Source: Escherichia sp. E4742
Lineage (GTDB): Bacteria; Pseudomonadota; Gammaproteobacteria; Enterobacterales; Enterobacteriaceae
Length of the DNA stretch: 64,000 nucleotides
Reading direction: 5' to 3'
Assembly: GCF_005843885.1 (NCBI RefSeq)
Contig: NZ_CP040443.1
Span: forward strand, 868,001-932,000
In this document: piece after piece, positions 54,775-64,000 of the stretch
Position numbering within the stretch: the stretch's first letter is position 1
How the letters are laid out: each line of letters starts with the position of its first letter
Translations under genes and position numbers: made by a program
The notes under the pieces: generated by a model
What the model was told of the DNA's origin: nothing
Databases searched by the model: none
The model's input: only the letters and a program-made list of their open reading frames with translations

Positions 54775-55518
54775 TTATTTACCGCCCGCCAAATCGATAA
54801 AGCTCCCAGTGACATAAGAGGCTTTATCGCTTAACAGCCAGACAATGGCCTGGGCAACTTCATCTGCCTGTCCGCCACGGTGCATGGGGATGTTCAACTT
54901 AACGCGATCGACGCGTCCTGGTTCGCCACCGCTGGCATGCATTTCGGTATAAATAAACCCTGGTCGCACGCCATTGACGCGAATCCCTTGCGCGGCAACT
55001 TCCAGCGACAGTCCGGTGGTTAACGTATCAATCGCTCCTTTCGATGCCGCATAATCAACGTATTCCCCCGGCGATCCCAGCCGTGCGGCCACTGAAGAGA
55101 CATTGACGATAGCGCCGCCATTACCGCCGTTTTTTAGCGCCATGCGCTTTACTGCTTCGCGGCAGCAGAGAAAATACCCCGTCACGTTGGTGGAAAGTAC
55201 CCGGTTGATTCGCTCTGCGGTGAGATTTTCCACTGTGCATTGGGTAAACAAAATTCCTGCGTTATTGACCAGCGCGGCTAACGGTTCATCGCGCTGGTCG
55301 ATTGCTGTAAACATCGCAATGACCTGGTTTTCGTCGCTGATATCCGCCTGGAGTACGAATGCCTTGCCACCCGCTTTCGTTATTAAGTTCACAACTTCCT
55401 GAGCTGCACAGAGGTTTTGCTGATAATTAACCGCAACCGTATATCCTGCTTGCGCCAACTGTAGCGCGGTAGCCCGCCCTATGCCGCGACTGCCACCAGT
55501 CACAAGTGCTATAGCCAT
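54775..55518 (-). CDS. ygfF: SDR-family oxidoreductase YgfF
   Basis: A 247-residue short-chain dehydrogenase. The nucleotide motif is TGGSRGIG (7-14), then NNAGI, the catalytic Ser in VNVSSVAARLG, and YAASKG with Tyr and Lys. The C-terminal half has the GVRPGFI motif. The start ATG 55518 follows the gcvP terminator. It resembles sugar/glucose dehydrogenases; the substrate is not known. The longer in-frame start would begin inside gcvP and is rejected. Confidence 0.92.
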   Translation of the reverse strand: MAIALVTGGSRGIGRATALQLAQAGYTVAVNYQQNLCAAQEVVNLITKAGGKAFVLQADISDENQVIAMFTAIDQRDEPLAALVNNAGILFTQCTVENLTAERINRVLSTNVTGYFLCCREAVKRMALKNGGNGGAIVNVSSVAARLGSPGEYVDYAASKGAIDTLTTGLSLEVAAQGIRVNGVRPGFIYTEMHASGGEPGRVDRVKLNIPMHRGGQADEVAQAIVWLLSDKASYVTGSFIDLAGGK

Positions 55519-55526
55519 TTGTTTTC

Positions 55527-55556
55527 CCCAAAAAAAAGGCGCCGAAGCGCCTTTAG
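55527..55556 (-). terminator. Terminator of gcvTHP
   Basis: On the minus strand AAAGGCGC, loop TTCG and GCGCCTTT are followed by more T, 23 bases past the gcvP stop. It overlaps the ygfF leader. Confidence 0.88.
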
Positions 55557-55576
55557 AAAATAGTCGAATCAGCAAA

Positions 55577-58450
55577 TTACTGGTATTCGCTAATCGGTAC
55601 GCAGGAGCAGAACAGGTGACGGTCGCCGTAAACATCATCCAGACGTTTCACTGTCGGCCAGTATTTGTCTGCCACGCCTGCCGGGAATACTGCAACTTCA
55701 CGGCTGTACGGATGCGCCCACTCGGCGACCAGTTCGCTCTGAATGTGCGGCGCGTTCACCAGCGGGTTATCTTCCAGCGGCCAGACACCGGCTTTCACCT
55801 GGTCGATTTCTGCGCGGATAGCCAGCATCGCGTCGATAAAGCGATCCAGTTCCACTTTGCTTTCAGATTCAGTCGGTTCAACCATCAGCGTCCCCGCCAC
55901 CGGGAATGACATGGTCGGCGCGTGGAAACCGTAGTCGATCAGGCGCTTGGCAATATCCAGCTCGCTGATGCCAGTTTCTTCTTTCAACGGACGAATATCG
56001 AGAATACATTCGTGAGCCACGCGACCGTCGCGACCGGTATACAGCACCGGGAAGGCATCCTGCAGGCGGCTGGCAATATAGTTGGCGTTAAGAATTGCCA
56101 CCTGGCTTGCTTTTTTCAGCCCTTCAGCGCCCATCATGCGGATGTACATCCAGCTGATTGGCAGGATAGAGGCGCTACCGAACGGTGCAGCAGAAACCGC
56201 GCCCTGACGGGTTAACATGCCTTCAATTTGCACCACGCTATGACCCGGTACAAACGGTGCAAGATGCGCTTTCACGCCGATCGGCCCCATACCCGGACCG
56301 CCGCCGCCGTGCGGAATACAGAAGGTTTTATGCAGGTTGAGGTGCGAAACGTCCGCGCCAATAAAGCCCGGCGAGGTGATACCAACCTGAGCGTTCATGT
56401 TCGCGCCATCAAGGTAAACCTGACCACCGAACTGATGCACGACTTCACACACCTCACGGATCGTTTCTTCATACACGCCGTGGGTGGAAGGATAGGTCAC
56501 CATGATGCAGGAGAGATTATCGCCCGCCTGTTCCGCTTTCGCGCGCAGGTCAGCCAAATCGATATTGCCGTTTTTATCACACGCCACAACCACCACCTGC
56601 ATTCCTGCCATATGTGCAGAAGCGGGGTTAGTTCCGTGCGCAGAAGCCGGGATCAGGCAGATATCCCGATGCCCTTCGTTGCGGCTTTCATGATAATGAC
56701 GAATCGCCAGCAGGCCCGCGTATTCGCCCTGTGCGCCAGAGTTCGGCTGCATACAAACGGCGTCGTAACCGGTCAGTTTCACCAACCAGTCAGCCAGCTG
56801 CGCAATCATCTGCTGATAACCTTCAGCCTGTTCCGGCGGGCAGAACGGGTGCAGTTCGGCAAATTCCGGCCAGGTGATTGGGATCATCTCGGCGGCGGCG
56901 TTCAGTTTCATGGTGCAGGAACCCAGCGGGATCATCGCCTGATTCAGCGCCAGATCTTTACGCTCCAGCGAGTGCATATAGCGCATCATTTCGGTTTCGC
57001 TGTGGTAGCGATTAAACACTGGATGGGTGAGGATTTCGTCGTCGCGCAGCATCGCAGACTGAATAGAGCGGCTGTCGTGAGCCACGTCTTTGTCCAGCGT
57101 GTCGATGTCCAGCCCGTGGTTATCGCCCAGCAGCACGCTGAAAAGCTGCATCACGTTTTCGCGCGTGGTTGTTTCATCAAGGGTGATCCCAACCGCGTTC
57201 AGAATATCGCTACGCAGGTTGATTTCAGCCGCTTCGGCACGCGCCAGTAAGCCCGCTTTGTCGGCCACTTCCACACACAAGGTGTCGAAATAGTGCGCAT
57301 GACGTAGTTTCAGACCTTTTTGTTGCAGGCCTGCCGCCAGGATATCGGTCAGACGGTGAATGCGGTTAGCGATACGTTTCAGGCCAACCGGACCGTGATA
57401 AACGGCATACAGGCTGGCGATGTTTGCCAGCAGTACCTGGGAAGTACAAATATTGGAGTTCGCTTTCTCACGGCGAATATGTTGCTCGCGAGTCTGCATC
57501 GCCATGCGCAGCGCGGTATTGCCAGCTGCATCTTTCGATACACCGATAATACGGCCCGGCATTGAGCGTTTGTATTCATCTTTCGCCGCAAAGAATGCTG
57601 CGTGCGGGCCACCGTAGCCCATCGGCACGCCAAAGCGTTGCGCCGAACCAAAGACAATATCCGCGCCCTGTTTACCCGGCGCGGTTAACAGCACCAGCGC
57701 CATAATATCGGCGGCGACGCTGACTACAATTTTGCGTGATTTCAGTTCGCTGATAAGCGCAGTGTAGTCGTGGATTTCGCCCGTCGTACCCACCTGCTGT
57801 AACAGCACGCCGAAGACGTCCTGGTGATCGAGAACTTTTTGCGCATCGTCGACAATCACTTCAAAACCAAAGGTTTCGGCACGGGTGCGAACCACATCCA
57901 GCGTTTGCGGATGAACGTCAGAAGCAACGAAGAAGCGGTTGGCATTTTTCAGCTTGCTGACGCGTTTTGCCATCGCCATTGCTTCGGCGGCTGCAGTGGC
58001 TTCGTCAAGAAGAGAAGCCGAAGCCATATCCAGCCCGGTTAAATCCAGCGTTACCTGCTGGAAGTTGAGCAGTGCTTCGAGGCGGCCCTGGGAGACTTCA
58101 GGTTGATACGGAGTATACGCAGTATACCAGCCCGGATTTTCCAGCATGTTACGCAGAATAACCGGCGGCAACTGCACGGCGGTGTAACCCATGCCAATGT
58201 AAGACGTGAAGCGTTTATTGCGACTGGCAATAGCCTTGAGTTCCGCCAGCGCGGCGTATTCGGTTGCCGGTGCGCCAACCTGCGGCGGGGTCGCAAGCTG
58301 AATATCTTTCGGCACAATCTGGCCGGTCAGCGCGTTTAACGATTGTGCGCCAACGGCATTCAGCATTTCTTGCTGTTGCGCGGCGTCCGGTCCGATATGG
58401 CGTTCAATAAAAGCGCCGCTGTTTTCAAGCTGGCTTAACGTCTGTGTCAT
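55577..58450 (-). CDS. gcvP: Glycine decarboxylase (P protein) GcvP
   Basis: A 957-residue PLP enzyme that decarboxylates glycine and passes the aminomethyl group to the lipoyl arm of GcvH. The PLP lysine is in LNLHKTFCIPHGGGGPG, near residue 707. The protein is two fused homologous halves (the first ends near 450). Start ATG 58450 reads MTQTLSQLEN; the 28-codon longer frame upstream lacks support. It is the last gene of gcvT-gcvH-gcvP and separated from gcvH by 118 bases carrying a palindromic repeat. Confidence 0.97.
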   Translation of the reverse strand: MTQTLSQLENSGAFIERHIGPDAAQQQEMLNAVGAQSLNALTGQIVPKDIQLATPPQVGAPATEYAALAELKAIASRNKRFTSYIGMGYTAVQLPPVILRNMLENPGWYTAYTPYQPEVSQGRLEALLNFQQVTLDLTGLDMASASLLDEATAAAEAMAMAKRVSKLKNANRFFVASDVHPQTLDVVRTRAETFGFEVIVDDAQKVLDHQDVFGVLLQQVGTTGEIHDYTALISELKSRKIVVSVAADIMALVLLTAPGKQGADIVFGSAQRFGVPMGYGGPHAAFFAAKDEYKRSMPGRIIGVSKDAAGNTALRMAMQTREQHIRREKANSNICTSQVLLANIASLYAVYHGPVGLKRIANRIHRLTDILAAGLQQKGLKLRHAHYFDTLCVEVADKAGLLARAEAAEINLRSDILNAVGITLDETTTRENVMQLFSVLLGDNHGLDIDTLDKDVAHDSRSIQSAMLRDDEILTHPVFNRYHSETEMMRYMHSLERKDLALNQAMIPLGSCTMKLNAAAEMIPITWPEFAELHPFCPPEQAEGYQQMIAQLADWLVKLTGYDAVCMQPNSGAQGEYAGLLAIRHYHESRNEGHRDICLIPASAHGTNPASAHMAGMQVVVVACDKNGNIDLADLRAKAEQAGDNLSCIMVTYPSTHGVYEETIREVCEVVHQFGGQVYLDGANMNAQVGITSPGFIGADVSHLNLHKTFCIPHGGGGPGMGPIGVKAHLAPFVPGHSVVQIEGMLTRQGAVSAAPFGSASILPISWMYIRMMGAEGLKKASQVAILNANYIASRLQDAFPVLYTGRDGRVAHECILDIRPLKEETGISELDIAKRLIDYGFHAPTMSFPVAGTLMVEPTESESKVELDRFIDAMLAIRAEIDQVKAGVWPLEDNPLVNAPHIQSELVAEWAHPYSREVAVFPAGVADKYWPTVKRLDDVYGDRHLFCSCVPISEYQ

Positions 58451-58483
58451 GAGCGATGGTTCCTGAAACGTGCAGTGAATTGT

Positions 58484-58562
58484 GAACCTCTCTCCTTGCG
58501 AAGAGAGTGAGGGTGAGGCGTAAATTTCCCTCACCCTGATCCTCTCCCGCAGAAGAGGATTA
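58484..58562. repeat. Palindromic intergenic repeat between gcvH and gcvP
   Basis: The stretch reads like CCTCTCTCCTTGCGAAGAGAG, then GTGAGGGTGAGG, then TTTCCCTCACCC and CCTCTCCCGCAGAAGAGG. GAGGGTGAGG and CCCTCACCCT pair, as do CCTCTC and GAGAGG-type arms. It resembles the common CCTCTCCC/GAGGG enterobacterial intergenic palindrome. It may affect relative GcvP level. Confidence 0.65.
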
Positions 58563-58568
58563 AAGCCG

Positions 58569-58958
58569 TTACTCGTCTTCTAACAATGCTTCGTATGCAG
58601 TCGCATCCAGCAGTGATTCCAATTCGCTTTCATCGCTGGCTTTGATTTTAAAGATCCAGCCGCCTGCATACGGTTCGCTGTTCACCAGTTCCGGGGAATC
58701 GCTCAGTGCGTCGTTTACCGCCACGATTTCACCGCTTACTGGCGCATAAATGTCTGACGCCGCTTTTACTGATTCGGCAACCGCGCAGTCATCACCCGCG
58801 CTAACCGTTGCGCCTACTTCCGGCAGGTCAACAAACACCATATCGCCTAACAGCTCCTGAGCGTGTTCGGTGATGCCAACGGTGTAAGTGCCGTCGGCTT
58901 CTTTACGCAGCCATTCGTGTTCTTTGCTGTATTTCAGTTCTGCTGGTACGTTGCTCAT
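58569..58958 (-). CDS. gcvH: Glycine cleavage H protein
   Basis: A 129-residue lipoyl carrier. Lipoate attaches to the lysine of [12 protein letters not shown], residue 65 counting Met. GGAG lies eight bases before ATG 58958. It shuttles the aminomethyl intermediate between GcvP and GcvT, and lies 22 bases after gcvT. Confidence 0.98.
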
Positions 58959-58980
58959 CAATCAATCTCCAAAAAAGTAA

Positions 58981-60075
58981 TCACGCGACGGCTTTGCCGT
59001 TACGCACAAAAACAGGTTTCGTCACTTTAACCGGCATTTCACGGTTGCGAATTTGCACAATCGCTGTTTCACCAATACCTTCCGGCACGCGCGCCAGCGC
59101 AATGCTGTAACCCAGCGTCGGTGAGAAAGTACCGCTGGTGATAATGCCTTCATGCTGGTTGCCCTGCGCATCGGTAAAACGTACCGGCAGTTCATTACGC
59201 AGCACGCCTTTTTCGGTCATCACCAGACCAACCAGTTTCTCTGTGCCATGTTCACGCTGCGCTTCCAGAGCTTCACGACCGATAAAGTCACGATCTGCCG
59301 GTTCCCAGGCGATGGTCCAGCCCATGTTGGCGGCTAACGGAGAGATGGTTTCGTCCATCTCCTGACTATACAAATTCATGCCCGCTTCCAGACGCAGCGT
59401 GTCACGCGCCCCCAGGCCACATGGCTTAACGCCCGCTTCCACCAGCGCACGCCAGAAATCGGCCGCTTTTTCATTGGGCAGCGCAATTTCATAGCCCGCT
59501 TCACCGGTGTAACCGGTGGTGGCAATAAACAGATCGCCCGCCTGCACGCCAAAGAACGGTTTCATCCCTTCCACCGCCTGACGCTGGGCGTCATTAAACA
59601 GTGTGGCAGCTTTTGCCTGCGCATTCGGCCCTTGTACGGCAATCATGGAAAGGTCATCACGAACGGTAATTTCGATGCCGAAAGGTTCAGCGTGTTGGGT
59701 AATCCAGGAGAGGTCTTTTTCGCGGGTGGCGGAGTTAACAACGAGGCGGAAGAAATCTTCAGTGAAGTAGTAGACGATGAGGTCATCTATCACACCGCCA
59801 GAGGCATTCAACATCCCCGAGTAAAGGGCTTTGCCGCTTTTGGTGAGCTTCGCCACATCGTTCGCCAGCAGATAACGCAGAAACTCCCGGGTGCGGCTGC
59901 CGCGGAGATCGACGATGGTCATATGCGACACATCAAACATTCCGGCATCGGTACGTACCGCATGATGTTCGTCGATTTGCGAACCGTAATGCAGCGGCAT
60001 CATCCAGCCGTGGAAATCCACCATGCGAGCGCCGCAAAGCGTGTGTTGTTCGTACAAAGGAGTCTGTTGTGCCAT
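58981..60075 (-). CDS. gcvT: Aminomethyltransferase (T protein) GcvT
   Basis: A 364-residue tetrahydrofolate-dependent enzyme that releases ammonia and makes 5,10-methylene-THF. Motifs: FDVSHM near 52, [10 protein letters not shown] near 190 and [14 protein letters not shown] near 225. Start ATG 60075 gives [11 protein letters not shown]; longer in-frame starts would read through the regulatory leader. It is the first gene of the gcv operon, under GcvA, Lrp, CRP and PurR in E. coli. Confidence 0.97.
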
Positions 60076-60454
60076 CTTGTCCTCATTGAATAAGCGGGGC
60101 TGACAACTTTTCGTGGTGAAATTGTCACCACGAAACCCAGCACTGGAGCCACTCCCGGTCCCCAACGCAATCGTTCTCTTTTCCCTGAACTTACCACCGA
60201 AACAGACGGTTAACCATAAGGAAAAATTGATCATCACATTAGCTTATGGTTAAAAACCGCAAAAATGACAACAGGACAAAAAACCAAATAACACGATACC
60301 TGCAAACAAACATAACGAATTAATAAAACAGTTTTGAATAAATCGATATTAAGAACTAAAAAAATACCTAAAATCAACAAATCAAATATTAACGACATTA
60401 GAAAATATAATGCGAAATTGCAGGTGAAATTAGTTTATTTCAAATGAGGAAAAT
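60076..60454 (-). promoter_or_regulatory. gcvTHP control region
   Basis: 380 bases holding the operon promoter. Three ATTAG motifs, the CTAAT core of GcvA sites, lie at 60238-60242, 60397-60401 and 60429-60433, giving one proximal and two distal sites as described for K-12. The AT-rich stretch 60290-60420 fits Lrp binding. Confidence 0.65.
60165..60180. promoter_or_regulatory. PurR-like operator in gcv leader
   Basis: ACGCAATCGTTCTCTT closely matches the PurR consensus ACGCAAACGTTTNCNT. It lies 90 bases upstream of gcvT, where PurR repression of gcv is known to act. Confidence 0.68.
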
Positions 60455-60477
60455 CCCCCGGTTAAAAAACCGGGAGA
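60455..60477 (-). terminator. Terminator after ubiI
   Basis: On the minus strand CCCGGTT and AACCGGG pair around four bases, followed by GGATTTTCC. It lies 44 bases past the ubiI stop and ends the pepP-ubiH-ubiI run. Confidence 0.7.
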
Positions 60478-60520
60478 CGAAAGTGTGATGGGTATCAAAT
60501 AAACAAAAGAGGAGAAATTT

Positions 60521-61723
60521 TTAACGCAGCCATTCAGGCAAATCGTTTAATCCCATTGCCTGACGAATAAGTTGCGGTTTAACGCCAGGAAGCGTATCGG
60601 CCAGTTTCAGACCAATATCACGCAGCAGTTTTTTCGCTGGATTAGCGCCAGAAAATAGATCGCGGAATCCCTGCATACCAGCCAGCATCAGCGCCGCACT
60701 GTGCTTGCGGCTACGCTCATAGCGACGCAGGTAAATGTACTGCCCGATGTCTTTGCCCTGACGATGTAACCGTTTCAGTTCAGCAATCAACTCTGCGGCG
60801 TCCATAAAGCCGAGATTAACCCCCTGCCCCGCCAGCGGATGAATGGTATGCGCGGCGTCGCCCACCAGCGCCAGGCGGTGCGCGGCAAACTGGCGCGCAT
60901 AACGCCCCGTCAGCGGAAACACAAGACGCTCGCTCTCAACCCTGCATAAGCCCAGGCGATTATCAAAAGCGATATTTAACGCGCGATTAAATTCGTCTTC
61001 CCCTGCCTGCTGCATCCGCTGCGCTTCCTCTGGCGACAGTGACCAGACAATCGAGCAAAGATGCGGATCGCTAAGCGGTAAAAAGGCCAGAATGCCTTCG
61101 CCATGGAAAACTTGCCGCGCCACCGCATCATGCGGTTCTTCCGTGCGAATGGTCGCCACCAGCGCGTGATGCTGATAATCCCAGAAAGTCAGCGGAATAT
61201 CGGCCTTGTTGCGCAACCAGGAATTAGCGCCGTCCGCACCAATTACCAGACGCGCCGTTAACATGCTACCGTCTTTCAGCGTCAGGAAGGTTTCGTTCTC
61301 TCCCCAGGCAACCTGCTGTAATTCTGCGGGGGCCAGCAGGGTGATATCTGACGACTGCTGCGCTTTGTTCCACAGCGCGTAGTGAATCACTGAATTTTCA
61401 ACGATATGCCCAAGATGGCTATAGCCCATGCTTTGATCGTCAAACGAGATGTGACCAAAACTGTCTTTATCCCACACTTCCATACCGTGATAGCAACAGG
61501 CCCTACGAGAGAGAATGTCCTGCCAGACGCCAAGACGGGTGAGTAATTTTTCGCTGGCGGCATTGATAGCCGAAACGCGCAGTTGTGGTGGTGCATCCGC
61601 CGCCAGAGGTTCCGGTACGCGCTGCTCCAGTACGGCAACGCGTAAGCCGCTACCCTGTAAGCCGCAGGCAACCGCCAGCCCCACCATGCCGCCGCCAACA
61701 ATGGCTACATCAACACTTTGCAT
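60521..61723 (-). CDS. ubiI: 2-octaprenylphenol 5-hydroxylase UbiI
   Basis: A 400-residue flavin monooxygenase that adds the C5 hydroxyl in aerobic ubiquinone synthesis. FAD motifs: VAIVGGGMVGLAVA near the start, DG in VIGADGANSWLR, and GDAAHTIHPLAGQG. It lies 22 bases after the paralogue ubiH. The old name is visC. Confidence 0.96.
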   Translation of the reverse strand: MQSVDVAIVGGGMVGLAVACGLQGSGLRVAVLEQRVPEPLAADAPPQLRVSAINAASEKLLTRLGVWQDILSRRACCYHGMEVWDKDSFGHISFDDQSMGYSHLGHIVENSVIHYALWNKAQQSSDITLLAPAELQQVAWGENETFLTLKDGSMLTARLVIGADGANSWLRNKADIPLTFWDYQHHALVATIRTEEPHDAVARQVFHGEGILAFLPLSDPHLCSIVWSLSPEEAQRMQQAGEDEFNRALNIAFDNRLGLCRVESERLVFPLTGRYARQFAAHRLALVGDAAHTIHPLAGQGVNLGFMDAAELIAELKRLHRQGKDIGQYIYLRRYERSRKHSAALMLAGMQGFRDLFSGANPAKKLLRDIGLKLADTLPGVKPQLIRQAMGLNDLPEWLR

Positions 61724-61745
61724 TGTTTATTCCTTAAAACCGCCT

Positions 61746-62924
61746 TCAACGCGCCACCCAACCGAGGGTGCGCTGCGCCAGCACATCGCGTGCCGGGGTG
61801 AATAATTCCATCGTCATCAGCCCGATGTTGCGCCCGACAACCAACGGCGCCCAACGGTTGGCAAAAAGATGTACCAGACTGTCCGTGACGCCGATGGTTG
61901 CTTCGCGATCGCTCTGTCGACGCTGCTGATAACGGCATAATACGCCGTAATCACCAATGTCTTCTGCGCGCTCCTGCGCCTGAGTCAGGGTTTCCGCAAG
62001 GCTCATGACATCACGCATACCGAGGTTAAATCCTTGCCCGGCAATCGGGTGCAGGGTTTGCGCCGCATTGCCCACCAGCACGGTGCGATGGGTAATCGGT
62101 CTGGCGGCGCGGGTTAACGCCAGCGGATAAGCACTGCGTTTACCGGCGTGGGTAATTTGCCCCAGTCGCCAGCCAAAGGCAGACTGGAGTTCACGGCAAA
62201 ACTTCTCGTCGCTCCACGCCAACACTTCTTCGCGCCGTTCCAGTGGATGACACCAGACCAGCGAACAGCGTCCTTCAGACATCGGCAACATCGCCAGCGG
62301 GCCATGTTGCGTAAAGCGCTCAAAAGCGCGCCCTCCATGCGCAACGGAAGTCGCAACGTTGGCAATGACTGCCAGTTGTTCGTAGGGTTCCTGCTGCCAG
62401 TCAACGCCACAGGTCGTAGCTAACGCGGAATGCGTACCGTCAGCCGCCACCAGCACGCGACCCGTCAGCGTCTCGCCACTCTCCAGCGTCACTTCAACGT
62501 TAGCTGGGGTACGAACAACATTAGCAATGCGATCCGGGCAATGCAGCGTTACGCCAGGCGCTTTGCGCAACAGCGCAAACAGGCGTTGCCCGACATTGTG
62601 CAATTCGACAACCTGCCCCAGCGCCGCCAGTTGGTAATCTTCTGCGGCGAGGGTGACGAATCCGGCATGACCACGATCGCTGACATGCACGGTGGTGATG
62701 GCGGTTGCGTAATCAGCCAGAGATTGCCAGACGCCGATGCGCGCCAGTTGCTGACAGGTGCCCGCCGCCAGCGCAATAGCCCGTCCATCAAAGCCCGGAT
62801 GAGCATGAGACTCTGGCGCGGTCGCTTCAATCAAATGTACCGGCAGCGTCCCATGACTTAACCGGGAAATAGCCAGCGCCAGCGTCGCGCCAGCCATGCC
62901 GCCACCGACGATGATTACGCTCAT
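61746..62924 (-). CDS. ubiH: 2-octaprenyl-6-methoxyphenol hydroxylase UbiH
   Basis: A 392-residue paralogue of UbiI that hydroxylates C1 in ubiquinone synthesis. Motifs: SVIIVGGGMAGATLALA (2-18), VAADGTHS and GNAAQTLHPIAGQG. Its ATG overlaps the pepP stop by four bases, implying coupled translation. Confidence 0.96.
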   Translation of the reverse strand: MSVIIVGGGMAGATLALAISRLSHGTLPVHLIEATAPESHAHPGFDGRAIALAAGTCQQLARIGVWQSLADYATAITTVHVSDRGHAGFVTLAAEDYQLAALGQVVELHNVGQRLFALLRKAPGVTLHCPDRIANVVRTPANVEVTLESGETLTGRVLVAADGTHSALATTCGVDWQQEPYEQLAVIANVATSVAHGGRAFERFTQHGPLAMLPMSEGRCSLVWCHPLERREEVLAWSDEKFCRELQSAFGWRLGQITHAGKRSAYPLALTRAARPITHRTVLVGNAAQTLHPIAGQGFNLGMRDVMSLAETLTQAQERAEDIGDYGVLCRYQQRRQSDREATIGVTDSLVHLFANRWAPLVVGRNIGLMTMELFTPARDVLAQRTLGWVAR

Positions 62925-64000
62925 TGCTTTCTCGCAGCTGCCATCAACGCTTCAATTTCTTCCGGCTTTTTCACCACGCTGGCGGTGAGGTTTTCGTTGC
63001 CGTTTTCGGTAATCACAATGTCGTCTTCAATACGAATGCCGATCCCACGATATTGTTCTGGTACTTCTGCATCCGGCGCAATATACAGACCTGGCTCTAC
63101 GGTCAGCACCATACCCGGTTCAAGAATGCGCGAGCGCTCCTGGCCATAAACGCCCACATCATGGACATCCAGTCCTAACCAGTGGCTAAGGCCATGCATA
63201 AAGAAAGGACGATGGGCGTTCTGAGCGATCAGTTCATCAACATCACCTTTCAGGATGCCGAGTTTTACCAGACCGCCAACCATGATGCGCACCACTTCAC
63301 CAGTGACTTCCTGAATGGAAGTTCCCGGACGATACAGGCGCAGGCTGGTTTCAAGAGACTCCAGCACAATGTCATAGATTTCACGCTGAGCCTGAGTGAA
63401 TTTGCCGTTGACCGGGAAGGTGCGGGTGATATCGCCCGCGTAACCTTTATATTCACAACCAGCATCAATCAACACCAGGTCGCCGTCGCGCAGTTCACTC
63501 TCGTTTTCGGTGTAATGCAGAATGCAGCCGTTTTCACCGCTGCCGACAATGGTGTTATAGGAAGGATAGCGCGCACCGTGGCGGTTGAATTCGTGGTGAA
63601 TTTCGCCTTCCAGATGGTACTCGAACATCCCCGGACGGCATTTTTCCATCGCCCGGGTATGCGCCAGTGCGGTGATTTCACCCGCGCGGCGAAGTACGGC
63701 AATCTCTTCCGGCGATTTGAACAGGCGCATTTCATGAACAATGGGACGCCAGTCGATCATCGTTGCTGGCGCGCTGAGATTTTGCCGCGAGCCTTTACGC
63801 AGTTTTTCCAGCGCACTATTCACGATTTCATCAGCATATGCATATTCGCCCTGGGCGTGGTAAACCACATCCAGACCATTAAGTAGTTGATAAAGTTGCT
63901 GATTGATTTCGCTGAACGCCAGAGCGCGATCAACGCCCAGTTTCTCTGGCGCGGCATCCTGACCTAAACGACGGCCAAACCAGATCTCCGCCGTCAGGTC
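62921..64000 (-). CDS. pepP: Xaa-Pro aminopeptidase P (5' end cut by window)
   Basis: A metallo-aminopeptidase that removes residues before proline. The window holds the last 359 of 441 residues, from DLTAEIWFG onwards; the first 82 are outside. The pita-bread domain has the metal ligands in DAGCEYKGYAGDITRTFPV, GLSHWLGLDVHDVG, VEPGLYI and RIEDDIVI. It is the first gene visible of the run into ubiH and ubiI. Confidence 0.97.
   Translation of the reverse strand, partial: DLTAEIWFGRRLGQDAAPEKLGVDRALAFSEINQQLYQLLNGLDVVYHAQGEYAYADEIVNSALEKLRKGSRQNLSAPATMIDWRPIVHEMRLFKSPEEIAVLRRAGEITALAHTRAMEKCRPGMFEYHLEGEIHHEFNRHGARYPSYNTIVGSGENGCILHYTENESELRDGDLVLIDAGCEYKGYAGDITRTFPVNGKFTQAQREIYDIVLESLETSLRLYRPGTSIQEVTGEVVRIMVGGLVKLGILKGDVDELIAQNAHRPFFMHGLSHWLGLDVHDVGVYGQERSRILEPGMVLTVEPGLYIAPDAEVPEQYRGIGIRIEDDIVITENGNENLTASVVKKPEEIEALMAAARKQ

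Noticed and set aside
54775..55638. ygfF start 40 codons upstream
   Set aside because: It would run through the gcvP terminator and into gcvP; ATG 55518 begins right at the Rossmann motif.
56228..57250. 340-codon plus-strand frame opposite gcvP
   Set aside because: Shadow of the certain gcvP frame.

Overview
The window is chromosomal DNA of Escherichia coli, but not K-12. Gene order and nearly every protein match the kduI-pepP interval of E. coli from memory. Several details differ from K-12: release factor 2 carries Ala at residue 246 (Thr in K-12), yqeH has a frameshift, and the ETT2 (E. coli type III secretion 2) island is cut down to a regulator remnant. Such large ETT2 deletions are commonly reported for phylogroup B2 and related lineages, so a B2-like strain is a reasonable guess. 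No insertion sequence, prophage, integrase island or CRISPR array was seen.

Layout. 1-3768: end of kduI (hexuronate breakdown, with KdgR-like operators), yqeF thiolase, yqeG amino-acid permease. 4229-8483: AT-rich ETT2 remnant holding only regulators: yqeH (frameshifted), the ToxR/ToxS-like pair yqeI/yqeJ and the HilA-like ygeH. No secretion-apparatus gene remains before tRNA-Gly glyU. 8800-9558: ygeR (amidase activator). 9925-42555: a 33-kb purine/uric-acid and molybdenum-hydroxylase supercluster: xdhABC, ygeV, ygeWXY-hyuA-yqeA, yqeBC, mocA, ygfK-ssnA-ygfM-xdhD, xanQ, guaD, ghxQ, ygfS-ygfT, uacT-yqfG. 42678-64000: conserved core: idi; xerD-dsbC-recJ-prfB-lysS; fldB; sdhE-cptA; ygfZ; yqfA; yqfB; bglA; ygfF; gcvTHP; pepP-ubiH-ubiI.

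How the genes fit together. XanQ, GhxQ and UacT import xanthine, hypoxanthine/guanine and urate. GuaD deaminates guanine. XdhABC and XdhD/YgfM are molybdenum hydroxylases; YqeB, YqeC and MocA look like cofactor-maturation proteins. YgfK and YgfT are Fe-S/flavin electron-transfer proteins. SsnA, HyuA, YgeY, YgeW, YgeX and YqeA form a plausible ring-opening, carbamoyl-transfer, diaminopropionate-cleaving and carbamate-kinase route. The sigma54 activator YgeV sits in the middle, and sigma54 -24/-12 elements precede xdhA, ygeW and ygfK, each with upstream TTTATCA-type motifs. This points to one anaerobic or nitrogen-linked regulon.

Most notable: XdhD keeps an N-terminal ferredoxin-like domain in which every cluster cysteine is gone; yqeH is broken at a six-T run where a one-base slip would restore the full protein; and a strong terminator sits between ygeY and hyuA. 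Comparisons with K-12 are from memory, not from alignment.
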